From: Candidatus Woesearchaeota archaeon
GTDB lineage: Archaea; Nanobdellota; Nanobdellia; Woesearchaeales; DSVV01
NCBI GenBank assembly: GCA_023267795.1
Contig: JAHFMP010000034.1
Coordinates: forward strand, 1-8,854
Direction of reading: 5' to 3'
Length of the DNA stretch: 8,854 bases
Below, piece by piece: positions 1 to 5,601 of this stretch (position 1 is its first letter; each line of letters opens with the position of its first letter). The position numbers and the translations under genes are program-made. The notes beneath the pieces are model-generated. The model did no database searches, had not been told where the DNA came from, and worked only from the letters and a program-made list of their open reading frames with translations.

Positions 1-72
1 AGCAATTGTAGTTATTCTCAAGGAATCGGCTTAATTAATTCTGTCCCACACCCGAGTGGAGACATTTATTAA
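1..72 (+). CDS. possible C-terminal end of an upstream gene (partial)
   Basis: Frame 1 is open from the first base to a TAA at 70-72 and would give the last 23 residues of a protein ending GLINSVPHPSGDIY. The other two plus frames close by about position 33. The stretch is slightly richer in G+C than the AT-rich spacer that follows, and it stops just before promoter-like sequence for the next gene, which fits a gene end. The fragment is too short to assign a family and could be chance. Confidence 0.3.
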   Translation, partial: SNCSYSQGIGLINSVPHPSGDIY

Positions 73-89
73 TAAAACAATAACAAACA

Positions 90-97
90 TTAAATAA
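90..97 (+). promoter_or_regulatory. TATA box candidate for the DUF255 gene
   Basis: TTAAATAA, preceded by the A-rich stretch ACAAACA, which could act as a BRE, is centred about 25 bases before the ATG at 119. That spacing would put the transcription start at the start codon, giving a leaderless mRNA; no GGTG-like ribosome binding site precedes the ATG. A second box, TTTATTAATAAA at 65-76, would instead give a leader of about 24 bases. Confidence 0.45.
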
Positions 98-118
98 AGA
101 GAAAAAGAACCATGTTTC

Positions 119-1879
119 ATGCTTCAATTCAACAAAAACAATCTCGCTGACTCTTCTTCACCATATCTTCAGCAACACAAAAACAATCCTATTCACTGGC
201 AGGAATGGTCAAAAGAGATTCTTGATTATGCAAAAAAAGAAAACAAGATTCTTTTTGTTTCAGTAGGCTATGCAACCTGTCACTGGTGCCACGTCATGGC
301 TGCTGAAGCATTCTCCAATAATGAAATTGCGGATTTTCTCAACGAGCATTTTGTTGCAATCAAAGTAGACAGAGAACAACGTCCAGACATTGACCAGTAC
401 ATGATGGCATTTCTCATAGAACAGCAAGGCCATGGTGGTTGGCCGTTAAACGTTATTTGTACTCCTGATGCAAAACCTTTTCTTGCAATGACCTATGTTT
501 CTGTTGTTCAAAAATATGGGATGTCAGGATTGCTGGATATACTGAAGCATGCTGTTGCTTTCTATGAACAAAACAAAGAAAGAATTTCTGCTTTTACTTT
601 TTCATCTCATGTAGCAGAGGTAAAGGATGAGAAAGAACTTATTGAAGCATATTCTTTTTCATATAATGAACAGTCAGGGGGGTTTAGCGCAGCTGCACAA
701 TTTCCTCCGCACAACACATTATTATTTTTACTATATTATTATGAAAAAAATAAAAATCAAAAAATAAAAACAATGGTGGAGAAAACACTTGACGCAATGG
801 CAACACGTGGATTGCATGATCACTTGCAAGGCGGCTTTTACAGGTATTGCGTTGATTCTTCGTGGTTAATTCCTCATTTTGAGAAAATGTTGTATGATCA
901 GGCACTGTTATTGTGGGTGTATAGTATAGCATACAAAGTGCTGAAAAAAGAAGAGTACAAACAGACAGTAAAAAAGCTTTTAGTTTGCCTTGAAGAAACA
1001 TTTCATGACAAAGAAACAGGCCTCTATTATTCAGGTCATGATGCAGATACAGCACATCAGGAAGGTGTTACTTATTTGTGGACTAAAGAAGAACTTCAAA
1101 ATGTGTTGTCTAATGATGAGTTTGTGCAATTTTGTTCACTATATGAAATAACTGATTCAGGGAATTTTGAAGGAAAAAATCATTTGCTGAAAAAGAAGTT
1201 TGCATTCATGAATGTAGTAGAGAACAAATTACTGCTGGAACGCAAAAAACGAGCACAGCCATTTGTTGACAGGAAAATAATTACAAGTTGGAATGCGTTG
1301 ACAGGCATTGGATTGCTCATGGCTTGGCGTTGCACTGATAATATGGCAGCATTAGAAAAAGCAAATATCCTTTTTGACAATCTCATAAAAAAACATTATA
1401 CTCAAAACAAAATTATTCATTCTTCTTTTGGCACTTCTATTCAAGAGCAGGAATTTCTTGAGGATTATTCAGCAGTGCTTCTTTTTGCAACGTATTTGTA
1501 TGAGGAAAATTTTCATGAAAAAACAAAACAATTAATAGAAACATTGTATCAGAAAATTATTTCTTTTAACGTAAATTCTGTTTGGATAGAAAGTAGAAAT
1601 CCAGATTTTGTTTCAGTACCTGCGCAAAACTATGATCATCCAACTCCATCAAGCGTTTCTCTTGCAGAGTTTGCTCTTCTTCGCACAAATATTATTTTAG
1701 GAAAAGAATACAGACATAGTTCTGGAAATTATACTTCTGCTCTTTCCCATGATTTTTTTAATTTGCAAACCTTTTTTAGGAATGGCAACTTTCATATATT
1801 TTATACTTCGAAAAATATTCCATGGCAGCAATTGCCAATGAATTCAATGCAAGTATTTGGTAATGGGGAAAAACAATGA
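119..1879 (+). CDS. DUF255 / YyaL-SSP411-type thioredoxin-domain protein
   Basis: This 586-residue protein belongs to the DUF255 family (bacterial YyaL, animal SPATA20/SSP411), whose biochemical role is not settled. The N-terminal thioredoxin-like domain (about 5-145) shows the family hallmarks SSSPYLQQH (12-20), the CHWCHVM active-site-like motif with C54 and C57, IKVDREQRPDID (81-92) and GGWPLNV (106-112). The rest matches the alpha/alpha barrel (six-hairpin glycosidase-like) part: GGFYRYCVD (238-246), PHFEKMLYD (252-260), HDADT (307-311), GNFEG (348-352) and KIITSWNAL (386-394). At 586 residues it is at the short end of a family that is often 610-780. Two usual motifs are worn: TYfP reads TYVS (125-128) and PKFP reads AQFP (193-196). 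No signal peptide is seen, so it should be cytoplasmic. The stop overlaps the next start (ATGA), so the two are probably cotranscribed. The family call is sure; the function is unknown. Confidence 0.93.
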   Translation: MLQFNKNNLADSSSPYLQQHKNNPIHWQEWSKEILDYAKKENKILFVSVGYATCHWCHVMAAEAFSNNEIADFLNEHFVAIKVDREQRPDIDQYMMAFLIEQQGHGGWPLNVICTPDAKPFLAMTYVSVVQKYGMSGLLDILKHAVAFYEQNKERISAFTFSSHVAEVKDEKELIEAYSFSYNEQSGGFSAAAQFPPHNTLLFLLYYYEKNKNQKIKTMVEKTLDAMATRGLHDHLQGGFYRYCVDSSWLIPHFEKMLYDQALLLWVYSIAYKVLKKEEYKQTVKKLLVCLEETFHDKETGLYYSGHDADTAHQEGVTYLWTKEELQNVLSNDEFVQFCSLYEITDSGNFEGKNHLLKKKFAFMNVVENKLLLERKKRAQPFVDRKIITSWNALTGIGLLMAWRCTDNMAALEKANILFDNLIKKHYTQNKIIHSSFGTSIQEQEFLEDYSAVLLFATYLYEENFHEKTKQLIETLYQKIISFNVNSVWIESRNPDFVSVPAQNYDHPTPSSVSLAEFALLRTNIILGKEYRHSSGNYTSALSHDFFNLQTFFRNGNFHIFYTSKNIPWQQLPMNSMQVFGNGEKQ

Positions 1880-2988
1880 CAACAATTCGAAAACATGAAG
1901 TTACTTTAATTAGTGGCGATGGAACAGGACCAGAATTAGCAGAGCAGGCAAAAAGAGTTCTTGATATTCTCGGAAAAAAATATGGATTCATGATCAGCTG
2001 GGATATTTTGGATGCAGGTTTCGCAGTTTTTCAGAAAACAGGAATTGCATTGCCACAAGAGGTCATTACTTCAATAAAGAAAACAAAAGTGGTTTTGAAA
2101 GCGCCTATTACAACTCCAGTGGGAAAAGGATTTCGAAGCATTAATGTTGAGCTTCGGCATTTGTTTGACCTTTATCAAAATATTCGTCCTGCAAAATCAT
2201 ATAGTGGTGTTCAATCAAGATATAAAAATATTGATCTTGTTATTTTCAGAGAGAATACAGACGACATATATATTGGTGTGGAATTTGAGCATGGAAAAGC
2301 AGAGACAGTAGAACTAATAAAAACAATTCAAAATCTTAATCCTGCTGGAAAAAAAATAGCAGATGATTCAGGAATTTCCATAAAGCCTATTTCTATTGAA
2401 AAAAGCAGACGAATTGTCAAAGCAGCGTTTGAGTATGCAGTGAAACATGGAAGAAAAAAAATAACTGCGGTCCATAAAGCAAATATCATGAAACATACAG
2501 ATGGACTTTTTCTTCAGACAGCGCAGGAAATTGCAAAAGAATATCCGCATATTGAATTTACTGATTGTATTGTGGATAATATGTGCATGCAGCTTGTCCA
2601 AAAACCAGAGTTGTATGATGTTCTTGTCCTGCCGAATTTGTATGGCGATATTATCAGTGATTTGTGTGCAGGGCTTGTTGGTGGTTTAGGCATTACTGCT
2701 GGTGCAAATATTGGAGATGGCTGTGCAATGTTTGAGGCAGTGCATGGTTCTGCACCAAAGTATGCGGGGTTAAACAAAGTGAATCCTTCTGCGTTTTTGT
2801 TTGCATGCAAAATGATGTTAGAGTATCTTGGTGAAGAAAAAGCAGCATTTGCATTAGAACTGGCAATTGCAGCAGTTATTGCAGAAGGAAAATATGTAAC
2901 CTATGATTTGAAGCATGATAGGAATGATCCAACAGCAGTAGGAACAAAAGAGATGACTGATGCGATTATTGATGTTGTGATTAAATGA
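1876..2988 (+). CDS. icd: isocitrate dehydrogenase, probably NADP+-preferring
   Basis: A 370-residue member of the isocitrate/isopropylmalate dehydrogenase family, which oxidatively decarboxylates isocitrate to 2-oxoglutarate. The isocitrate-type substrate loop RSINVELRH (87-95) supplies S88, N90 and R94; isopropylmalate enzymes differ here. R104, R125, Y132, K201 (HKANIMK), D234, D258 and D262 match the other substrate and metal residues of E. coli Icd. The cofactor loop reads HGSAPKYAG (290-298) with V302 and Y343, like the Lys344/Tyr345/Val351/Tyr391 set of NADP+-specific Icd rather than the Asp-Ile of NAD+ enzymes. The fifth determinant, Arg395, is replaced by H347. The C-terminus (DRNDPTAVGTKEM) differs from the E. 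coli type, and the protein is about 45 residues shorter than Icd. The start overlaps the previous stop as ATGA, with GGGG at 1865-1868 as a weak ribosome binding site, which suggests translational coupling. Family is certain; cofactor is inferred. Confidence 0.9.
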   Translation: MTTIRKHEVTLISGDGTGPELAEQAKRVLDILGKKYGFMISWDILDAGFAVFQKTGIALPQEVITSIKKTKVVLKAPITTPVGKGFRSINVELRHLFDLYQNIRPAKSYSGVQSRYKNIDLVIFRENTDDIYIGVEFEHGKAETVELIKTIQNLNPAGKKIADDSGISIKPISIEKSRRIVKAAFEYAVKHGRKKITAVHKANIMKHTDGLFLQTAQEIAKEYPHIEFTDCIVDNMCMQLVQKPELYDVLVLPNLYGDIISDLCAGLVGGLGITAGANIGDGCAMFEAVHGSAPKYAGLNKVNPSAFLFACKMMLEYLGEEKAAFALELAIAAVIAEGKYVTYDLKHDRNDPTAVGTKEMTDAIIDVVIK

Positions 2989-2992
2989 TTAA

Positions 2993-3000
2993 TTTTAAAA
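2993..3000 (+). promoter_or_regulatory. TATA box candidate for the [2Fe-2S] protein gene
   Basis: TTTTAAAA is centred about 27 bases before the ATG at 3024, which would give a leaderless transcript. The gene could therefore have its own promoter as well as read-through from the dehydrogenase. The motif is weak in such AT-rich sequence. Confidence 0.3.
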
Positions 3001-3023
3001 AGACGAGTGCCTGAAAAATAAAA

Positions 3024-3338
3024 ATGTCACAAAACATACTCTATGTCTGCAATGGCTGTTGCTGTGGCCATATTGAAAAAGGAAACTCTCTTGTCAAAAA
3101 TTCACTTTTTCACGAGCTTCTTGCTGCAGAAGATTTGGATAAAACAGTCACAATAGAAAAACCTTATTGTCTTGGCCCATGCAGAATGGCAAATGTGGTA
3201 AAAGCAAGAATACACGGCAAACACTACTGGTTCAGCCAAGTAAACAAAGAAGAAGATGTCCATGCTGTAATTCAATTTCTTAAAAATCCAAAAGAAATTC
3301 CTAAAGTGCTGGAAAATAAACAATTGCCGTATGATTGA
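3024..3338 (+). CDS. thioredoxin-like [2Fe-2S] ferredoxin domain protein
   Basis: This 104-residue protein has the four-cysteine pattern of thioredoxin-like [2Fe-2S] proteins: VCNGCCCGH (8-16, with C9 and a choice among C12, C13 and C14) and CLGPC (49-53), followed by ANVVK and a YWFSQVNKEED strand-turn. Similar small proteins occur near cobalamin and metal-handling genes in bacteria, but nothing of that kind is visible here. It should bind one [2Fe-2S] cluster and carry electrons, or sense redox or metal state, in the cytoplasm; the partner is unknown. The gene lies 35 bases after the dehydrogenase on the same strand and may be in its operon. GAGTG at 3005-3009 is a poor, distant ribosome binding site. 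The stop lies 8 bases from the convergent gene's stop. The domain call is good; the role is inferred. Confidence 0.82.
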   Translation: MSQNILYVCNGCCCGHIEKGNSLVKNSLFHELLAAEDLDKTVTIEKPYCLGPCRMANVVKARIHGKHYWFSQVNKEEDVHAVIQFLKNPKEIPKVLENKQLPYD

Positions 3339-3346
3339 TAATTGAC

Positions 3347-4576
3347 TTACTGTCCTTCCTTTAATTCTGCAATTTTTCCCAGTTGCTCGCAGTTTTGTTT
3401 GACATACGGATTTGCAATTTCATTGCAGACTGTGTAATCAAAGAGGTTAAATGCAAAGTGAACCCAGCAGGAATCTCTTGTATTGTCTGCAACAATTGCC
3501 TCGCAATAGCTTTTATCCATGCTTTCTCTTGCAACAGCTGCATAACACTCATCATTTTTTGTGAGTGAAACAATCAAATCACAATACAGGATTGCATTAG
3601 CAGCATCTGTTGCAGCTATTTCTTTTGCTGCTGCATAATTCTTGTAGTCATCTGCACCAACTGCATACGCTTCTGTTGCTGTTTCAACAACTTCTGACAG
3701 CTGTTCTTGTTCTGTTTCTTTGCTTGTTTCTTCTGATTCTGTTTCTTCAATTTTTTCTGTTTCTTTTGTTTTTTGCTCTTTTTGTGCAGCTTCTTCCTCT
3801 GCTGCATCAAGAGCTTGCTTATCAATACTGACAGTGAAATCTGCTGTTGCCTGGTTGCTTGTTGTTCCATAATTCATTTTCACATCCAGTTCGTATGCCC
3901 CTGATGCTATTGTTCTTGCAATAATATGCTTCTCGTTTTTTAAAGGGTCATTGATGTTAAAAGAAAGCTGCCAGCTGTCAACACGAGTCAATGTCTCTTT
4001 TTCGTTTATTGTATAATACAATGTAATTGGATATTTTCTTTCATCAGGAAAATTTATGAAATCATTATTAATGGAAAGTGTTTCTCCTGGTGCAAGAGTA
4101 TCAAGATCCACTGTCACTGAAAAATCAATTGCCTCATCTTTCTTGAATTCTGTGTTGAAAAAAAACCATGCAGTTGCTCCAAGTGCTCCTGCAATCAAGA
4201 GCATAACAAAGACAATCAAAAGTGTTTTTTGTGATGGAATAGATATTTGGAATGTTTTTTTCTCTGCATCAGCAAGTGCTTGTTTGACAAGCGTTGGAGA
4301 ATATCTGTTTTGCAGCAGGAATCTCTCGATCTGCCCATAAGTGTATCCTTGTTTGATATACTGTTTGATATAGCTGACAAGCATCTTCTCCTGCGATTGA
4401 AACTCAGTTTGCTGTTGGAGAGGCGCAGTTTTTGTTGCATGCTGAATATAACTGATTGCTTCATCAACTTCTTGTTGAGGATATCCATTTTGAATAAGTG
4501 CACTGCGTATTACTTCAAGCGTAAATCCATTATGAAGTTGCTGTTGGATGTATGTGACTAGTTTTCCATCTACCAT
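3347..4576 (-). CDS. single-pass membrane protein with tandem helical repeats and a six-Cys repeat domain
   Basis: No named family is recognised. From the ATG at 4576 the protein has 409 residues. Two tandem helical repeats (about 6-44 and 66-104) match at a 60-residue offset with the pattern L-V-x-Y-I, G-[FY]-T, I, L-x-Q-N-x-Y, V. A single membrane segment (TLLIVFVMLLIAGALGATAWFFF, about 118-140) follows a Lys-bearing stretch, so the N-terminus is probably cytoplasmic and the rest outside. Next come a beta-rich domain (about 149-250), a Glu/Lys/Thr-rich linker (251-299) and a C-terminal region with cysteines at 332, 344, 358, 370, 384 and 396, spaced 12-14-12-14-12, suggesting disulfides. 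A longer frame from TTG at 4594 is unlikely: the TATA box at 4602-4609 is too close to it, while the ATG sits about 30 bases away, as a leaderless start would. A surface adhesion or envelope role is only a guess. Confidence 0.85.
   Translation of the reverse strand: MVDGKLVTYIQQQLHNGFTLEVIRSALIQNGYPQQEVDEAISYIQHATKTAPLQQQTEFQSQEKMLVSYIKQYIKQGYTYGQIERFLLQNRYSPTLVKQALADAEKKTFQISIPSQKTLLIVFVMLLIAGALGATAWFFFNTEFKKDEAIDFSVTVDLDTLAPGETLSINNDFINFPDERKYPITLYYTINEKETLTRVDSWQLSFNINDPLKNEKHIIARTIASGAYELDVKMNYGTTSNQATADFTVSIDKQALDAAEEEAAQKEQKTKETEKIEETESEETSKETEQEQLSEVVETATEAYAVGADDYKNYAAAKEIAATDAANAILYCDLIVSLTKNDECYAAVARESMDKSYCEAIVADNTRDSCWVHFAFNLFDYTVCNEIANPYVKQNCEQLGKIAELKEGQ
3690..3805. repeat. low-complexity polypyrimidine/polypurine tract
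   Basis: The plus strand is nearly all pyrimidine with repeated TTTCTT/TCTTC/TGTTTC words. It encodes the Glu/Lys/Thr-rich linker of the minus-strand membrane protein. Such tracts are prone to length change, so linker length may vary between strains. Confidence 0.6.
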
Positions 4577-4601
4577 TATCTGTTTTTTTTGCAAAAAGAA
4601 C

Positions 4602-4609
4602 TATTTAAA
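4602..4609 (-). promoter_or_regulatory. TATA box for the membrane protein gene
   Basis: On the minus strand the bases read TTTAAATA within GTTTAAATAG, a good archaeal TATA element centred about 30 bases before the ATG at 4576. That geometry predicts a leaderless or nearly leaderless mRNA and decides the start codon. Confidence 0.6.
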
Positions 4610-4636
4610 CATAGCGGAAACCTGAAACGAAAACTA

Positions 4637-4644
4637 TTTATATT
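4637..4644 (+). promoter_or_regulatory. TATA box for the coiled-coil protein gene
   Basis: TTTATATT within AACTATTTATATTG is centred about 47 bases before the ATG at 4688, so transcription should start near 4666 and give a leader of about 20 bases. The leader carries a GGTG at 4680-4683. The element is divergent from the TATA box at 4602-4609, about 35 bases away. Confidence 0.6.
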
Positions 4645-4679
4645 GTCTATCATAAAAAGTTATTTGGGAATAGAAAATT

Positions 4680-4683
4680 GGTG
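4680..4683 (+). promoter_or_regulatory. ribosome binding site deciding the start at 4688
   Basis: GGTG, complementary to the archaeal 16S rRNA 3' end (CACCTCC), lies four bases before the ATG. It supports starting the coiled-coil protein here rather than at the upstream TTG. Confidence 0.55.
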
Positions 4684-4687
4684 TTAT

Positions 4688-5356
4688 ATGGCTGATTTAA
4701 GGGTTGTTGATAAAAAAAGCAAGCGAAAAGCTGTTAGAAATAAAGATACTGCTGTCAAGCATGCGAAAGAATCAGTGAAACATGTCAGGGAGCTCAAAAA
4801 GCATGTCAAATCTCTTTCACAACAGCTTTTTCATGTGCAGCAGGATGTTGCTGAAACAAAAATCCATTATCAGCACATTCCAAAACTCTCTCTTGAAACA
4901 CAGATGTTGATTGAGTCCATGAATAAACTTTCTGCTGTTGTCAAACAGCTCTTGGTATTATTTAACCAAAAAATGAGCAATGAAGAAGGGCCTCTCTTTG
5001 CAAAGCTTGATGAAATTACAGAGCAAAATGAAAAGATTGCAGAAGGAATTCTTGCTGTTGCAGAACTTGTTAAAGAGAAACAGACTCCAAAAGCGCAGAT
5101 TCGTGAGTTTAATCCATACATCCAGCAAAGACAACAGCCTCTTCAGATGAGAGAGCAGATGCCTCCTCTACAAGAAATGCCGCGAGTACCTTCTGATCTT
5201 GGAAAATTTCAGTTTCCGCAAGAGCAGCAGCCTGAACAAGAAGCTCTGCTGCAGAATCAGCCACAGCCTATTCCTCAGTATACTGCACCATTGCCTCCTT
5301 TTAGCCAAACACCACGGCAGGAACATTTGCCTTCTAGAAAAAGAATGTTGTTTTAA
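4688..5356 (+). CDS. basic coiled-coil protein with Gln/Pro-rich C-terminal tail
   Basis: No family is recognised. From the ATG at 4688 the protein has 222 residues. The first 45 residues are very basic (KKSKRKAVRNK, then a KHAKESVKHVRELKKHVK helix). About 25-132 looks helical and coiled-coil forming, with heptad-like hydrophobics and a break near 96-102 (MSNEEGP). About 140-222 is low complexity, rich in Gln and Pro with repeated EQQP/QPQP words, ending RKRMLF, and is probably disordered. There is no membrane segment. An upstream TTG at 4589 keeps the frame open but lies before the TATA box at 4637-4644 and would not be transcribed; GGTG at 4680-4683, four bases before the ATG, supports the start chosen. 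The divergent partner is a membrane protein. The basic N-terminus could bind nucleic acid or membrane lipid; this is a guess. Confidence 0.75.
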   Translation: MADLRVVDKKSKRKAVRNKDTAVKHAKESVKHVRELKKHVKSLSQQLFHVQQDVAETKIHYQHIPKLSLETQMLIESMNKLSAVVKQLLVLFNQKMSNEEGPLFAKLDEITEQNEKIAEGILAVAELVKEKQTPKAQIREFNPYIQQRQQPLQMREQMPPLQEMPRVPSDLGKFQFPQEQQPEQEALLQNQPQPIPQYTAPLPPFSQTPRQEHLPSRKRMLF

Positions 5357-5368
5357 TTTCATTTCCTG

Positions 5369-5408
5369 TTTTTTTCTCTACTTCAATAAATCCGAATAGA
5401 TTTTTTTT
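5369..5408 (+). terminator. oligo-T terminators after the coiled-coil protein gene
   Basis: Runs of seven T (5369-5375) and eight T (5401-5408) follow within 55 bases of the stop. Archaeal RNA polymerase terminates at such oligo-T tracts without needing a hairpin. Confidence 0.6.
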
Positions 5409-5428
5409 GTATCTCCCATTGCTTTACT

Positions 5429-5462
5429 GAAGGAGAGCCACCTTTGATAATTCCTTCTTTTT
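5429..5462 (+). terminator. hairpin followed by T run
   Basis: GAAGGA (5429-5434) pairs with TCCTTC (5452-5457) across a 17-base loop, and five T follow at 5458-5462. It may back up the oligo-T tracts just upstream. The stem is short and the loop long, so this is tentative. Confidence 0.35.
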
Positions 5463-5478
5463 AATGTATTTCATGCCG

Positions 5479-5493
5479 AAAGTTAGGCTGGCA
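5479..5493. repeat. 15-base direct repeat, copy A
   Basis: AAAGTTAGGCTGGCA, identical to the copy at 5579-5593. It sits beside the palindromic TATA box and inside a small hairpin (ATGCC at 5473-5477 with GGCAT at 5490-5494). For a minus-strand transcript it would cover the zone between TATA box and start site, a usual repressor site in archaea. Confidence 0.75.
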
Positions 5494-5496
5494 TAG

Positions 5497-5504
5497 TTTA
5501 TAAA
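5497..5504. promoter_or_regulatory. palindromic TATA box
   Basis: TTTATAAA is a perfect palindrome and a good archaeal TATA sequence, so it could fire either way. To the minus side it places a start at the ATG at 5474. To the plus side it would start an RNA near 5526 with no clear ORF, possibly ending at the T5 of 5570-5574. Confidence 0.4.
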
Positions 5505-5578
5505 TGTTTTGTCTTTTTACTATTTTTAAAACACTTTGAGACGAGAAGTTAACCCTTAAAAAACCAGAATTTTTCTAA

Positions 5579-5593
5579 AAAGTTAGGCTGGCA
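5579..5593. repeat. 15-base direct repeat, copy B
   Basis: The second copy of AAAGTTAGGCTGGCA lies exactly 100 bases after copy A and 8 bases beyond the stop of the minus-strand gene at 5602. A minus-strand run of five T immediately follows the repeat. Confidence 0.75.
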
Positions 5594-5601
5594 AGATGAA
5601 G

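Larger units (their letters stand above)
5334..5474 (-). pseudogene. possible decayed or interrupted mini-gene
   Basis: An ATG at 5474 lies 26-27 bases from the palindromic TATA box at 5497-5504, the spacing of a leaderless start. It opens MKYIKKKELSKVALLQ, meets TAA at 5424-5426, and in the same frame continues SNGRYKKNLFGFIEVEKKTG and on to a TAG at 5334-5336, inside the 3' end of the convergent gene. The frame may be a small gene broken by a nonsense mutation, a 16-residue peptide gene, or chance: the strand is purine-rich, which favours Lys and Glu codons in any frame. No family is recognised. Confidence 0.25.
5357..5601. other. 245-base spacer between convergent genes
   Basis: The spacer holds the terminators of the plus-strand gene, oligo-T runs for the minus-strand gene at 5558-5563 and 5577-5581 (as A runs on the plus strand), a palindromic TATA box, two copies of a 15-base repeat and a possible interrupted mini-gene. 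It is the least ordinary non-coding stretch of the window. Confidence 0.6.

Noticed and set aside
1..118. Possible tRNA 3' end in the CCACACCCGAGTGG stretch
   Set aside because: No T-loop consensus, acceptor pairing or anticodon arm can be formed in the visible bases.
31..120. Minus-strand 29-codon frame with a hydrophobic middle (MKHGSFSLYLMFVIVLLINV...)
   Set aside because: It runs antisense through the promoter and start of the DUF255 gene and has no ribosome binding site; T-rich sequence read this way easily gives hydrophobic residues.
684..1055. Minus-strand 123-codon frame inside the DUF255 gene
   Set aside because: It is a shadow of a gene whose plus-strand frame shows conserved family motifs through the same bases.
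3616..3870. Minus-strand frame rich in Lys and Gln
   Set aside because: It is a shifted reading of the low-complexity linker of the membrane protein; the repeat composition explains the long open frame.
5199..5399. Plus-strand frame overlapping the end of the coiled-coil gene
   Set aside because: It has no promoter or ribosome binding site of its own and its start is inside the real gene; composition is that of a shadow frame.
5391..5470. Winged-helix-like phrases in shifted minus frames (LSFSKAMGDTKKIYSDLLK)
   Set aside because: Joining them to the neighbouring frame needs one or two frameshifts; I kept only the single-frame reading as a low-confidence pseudogene.
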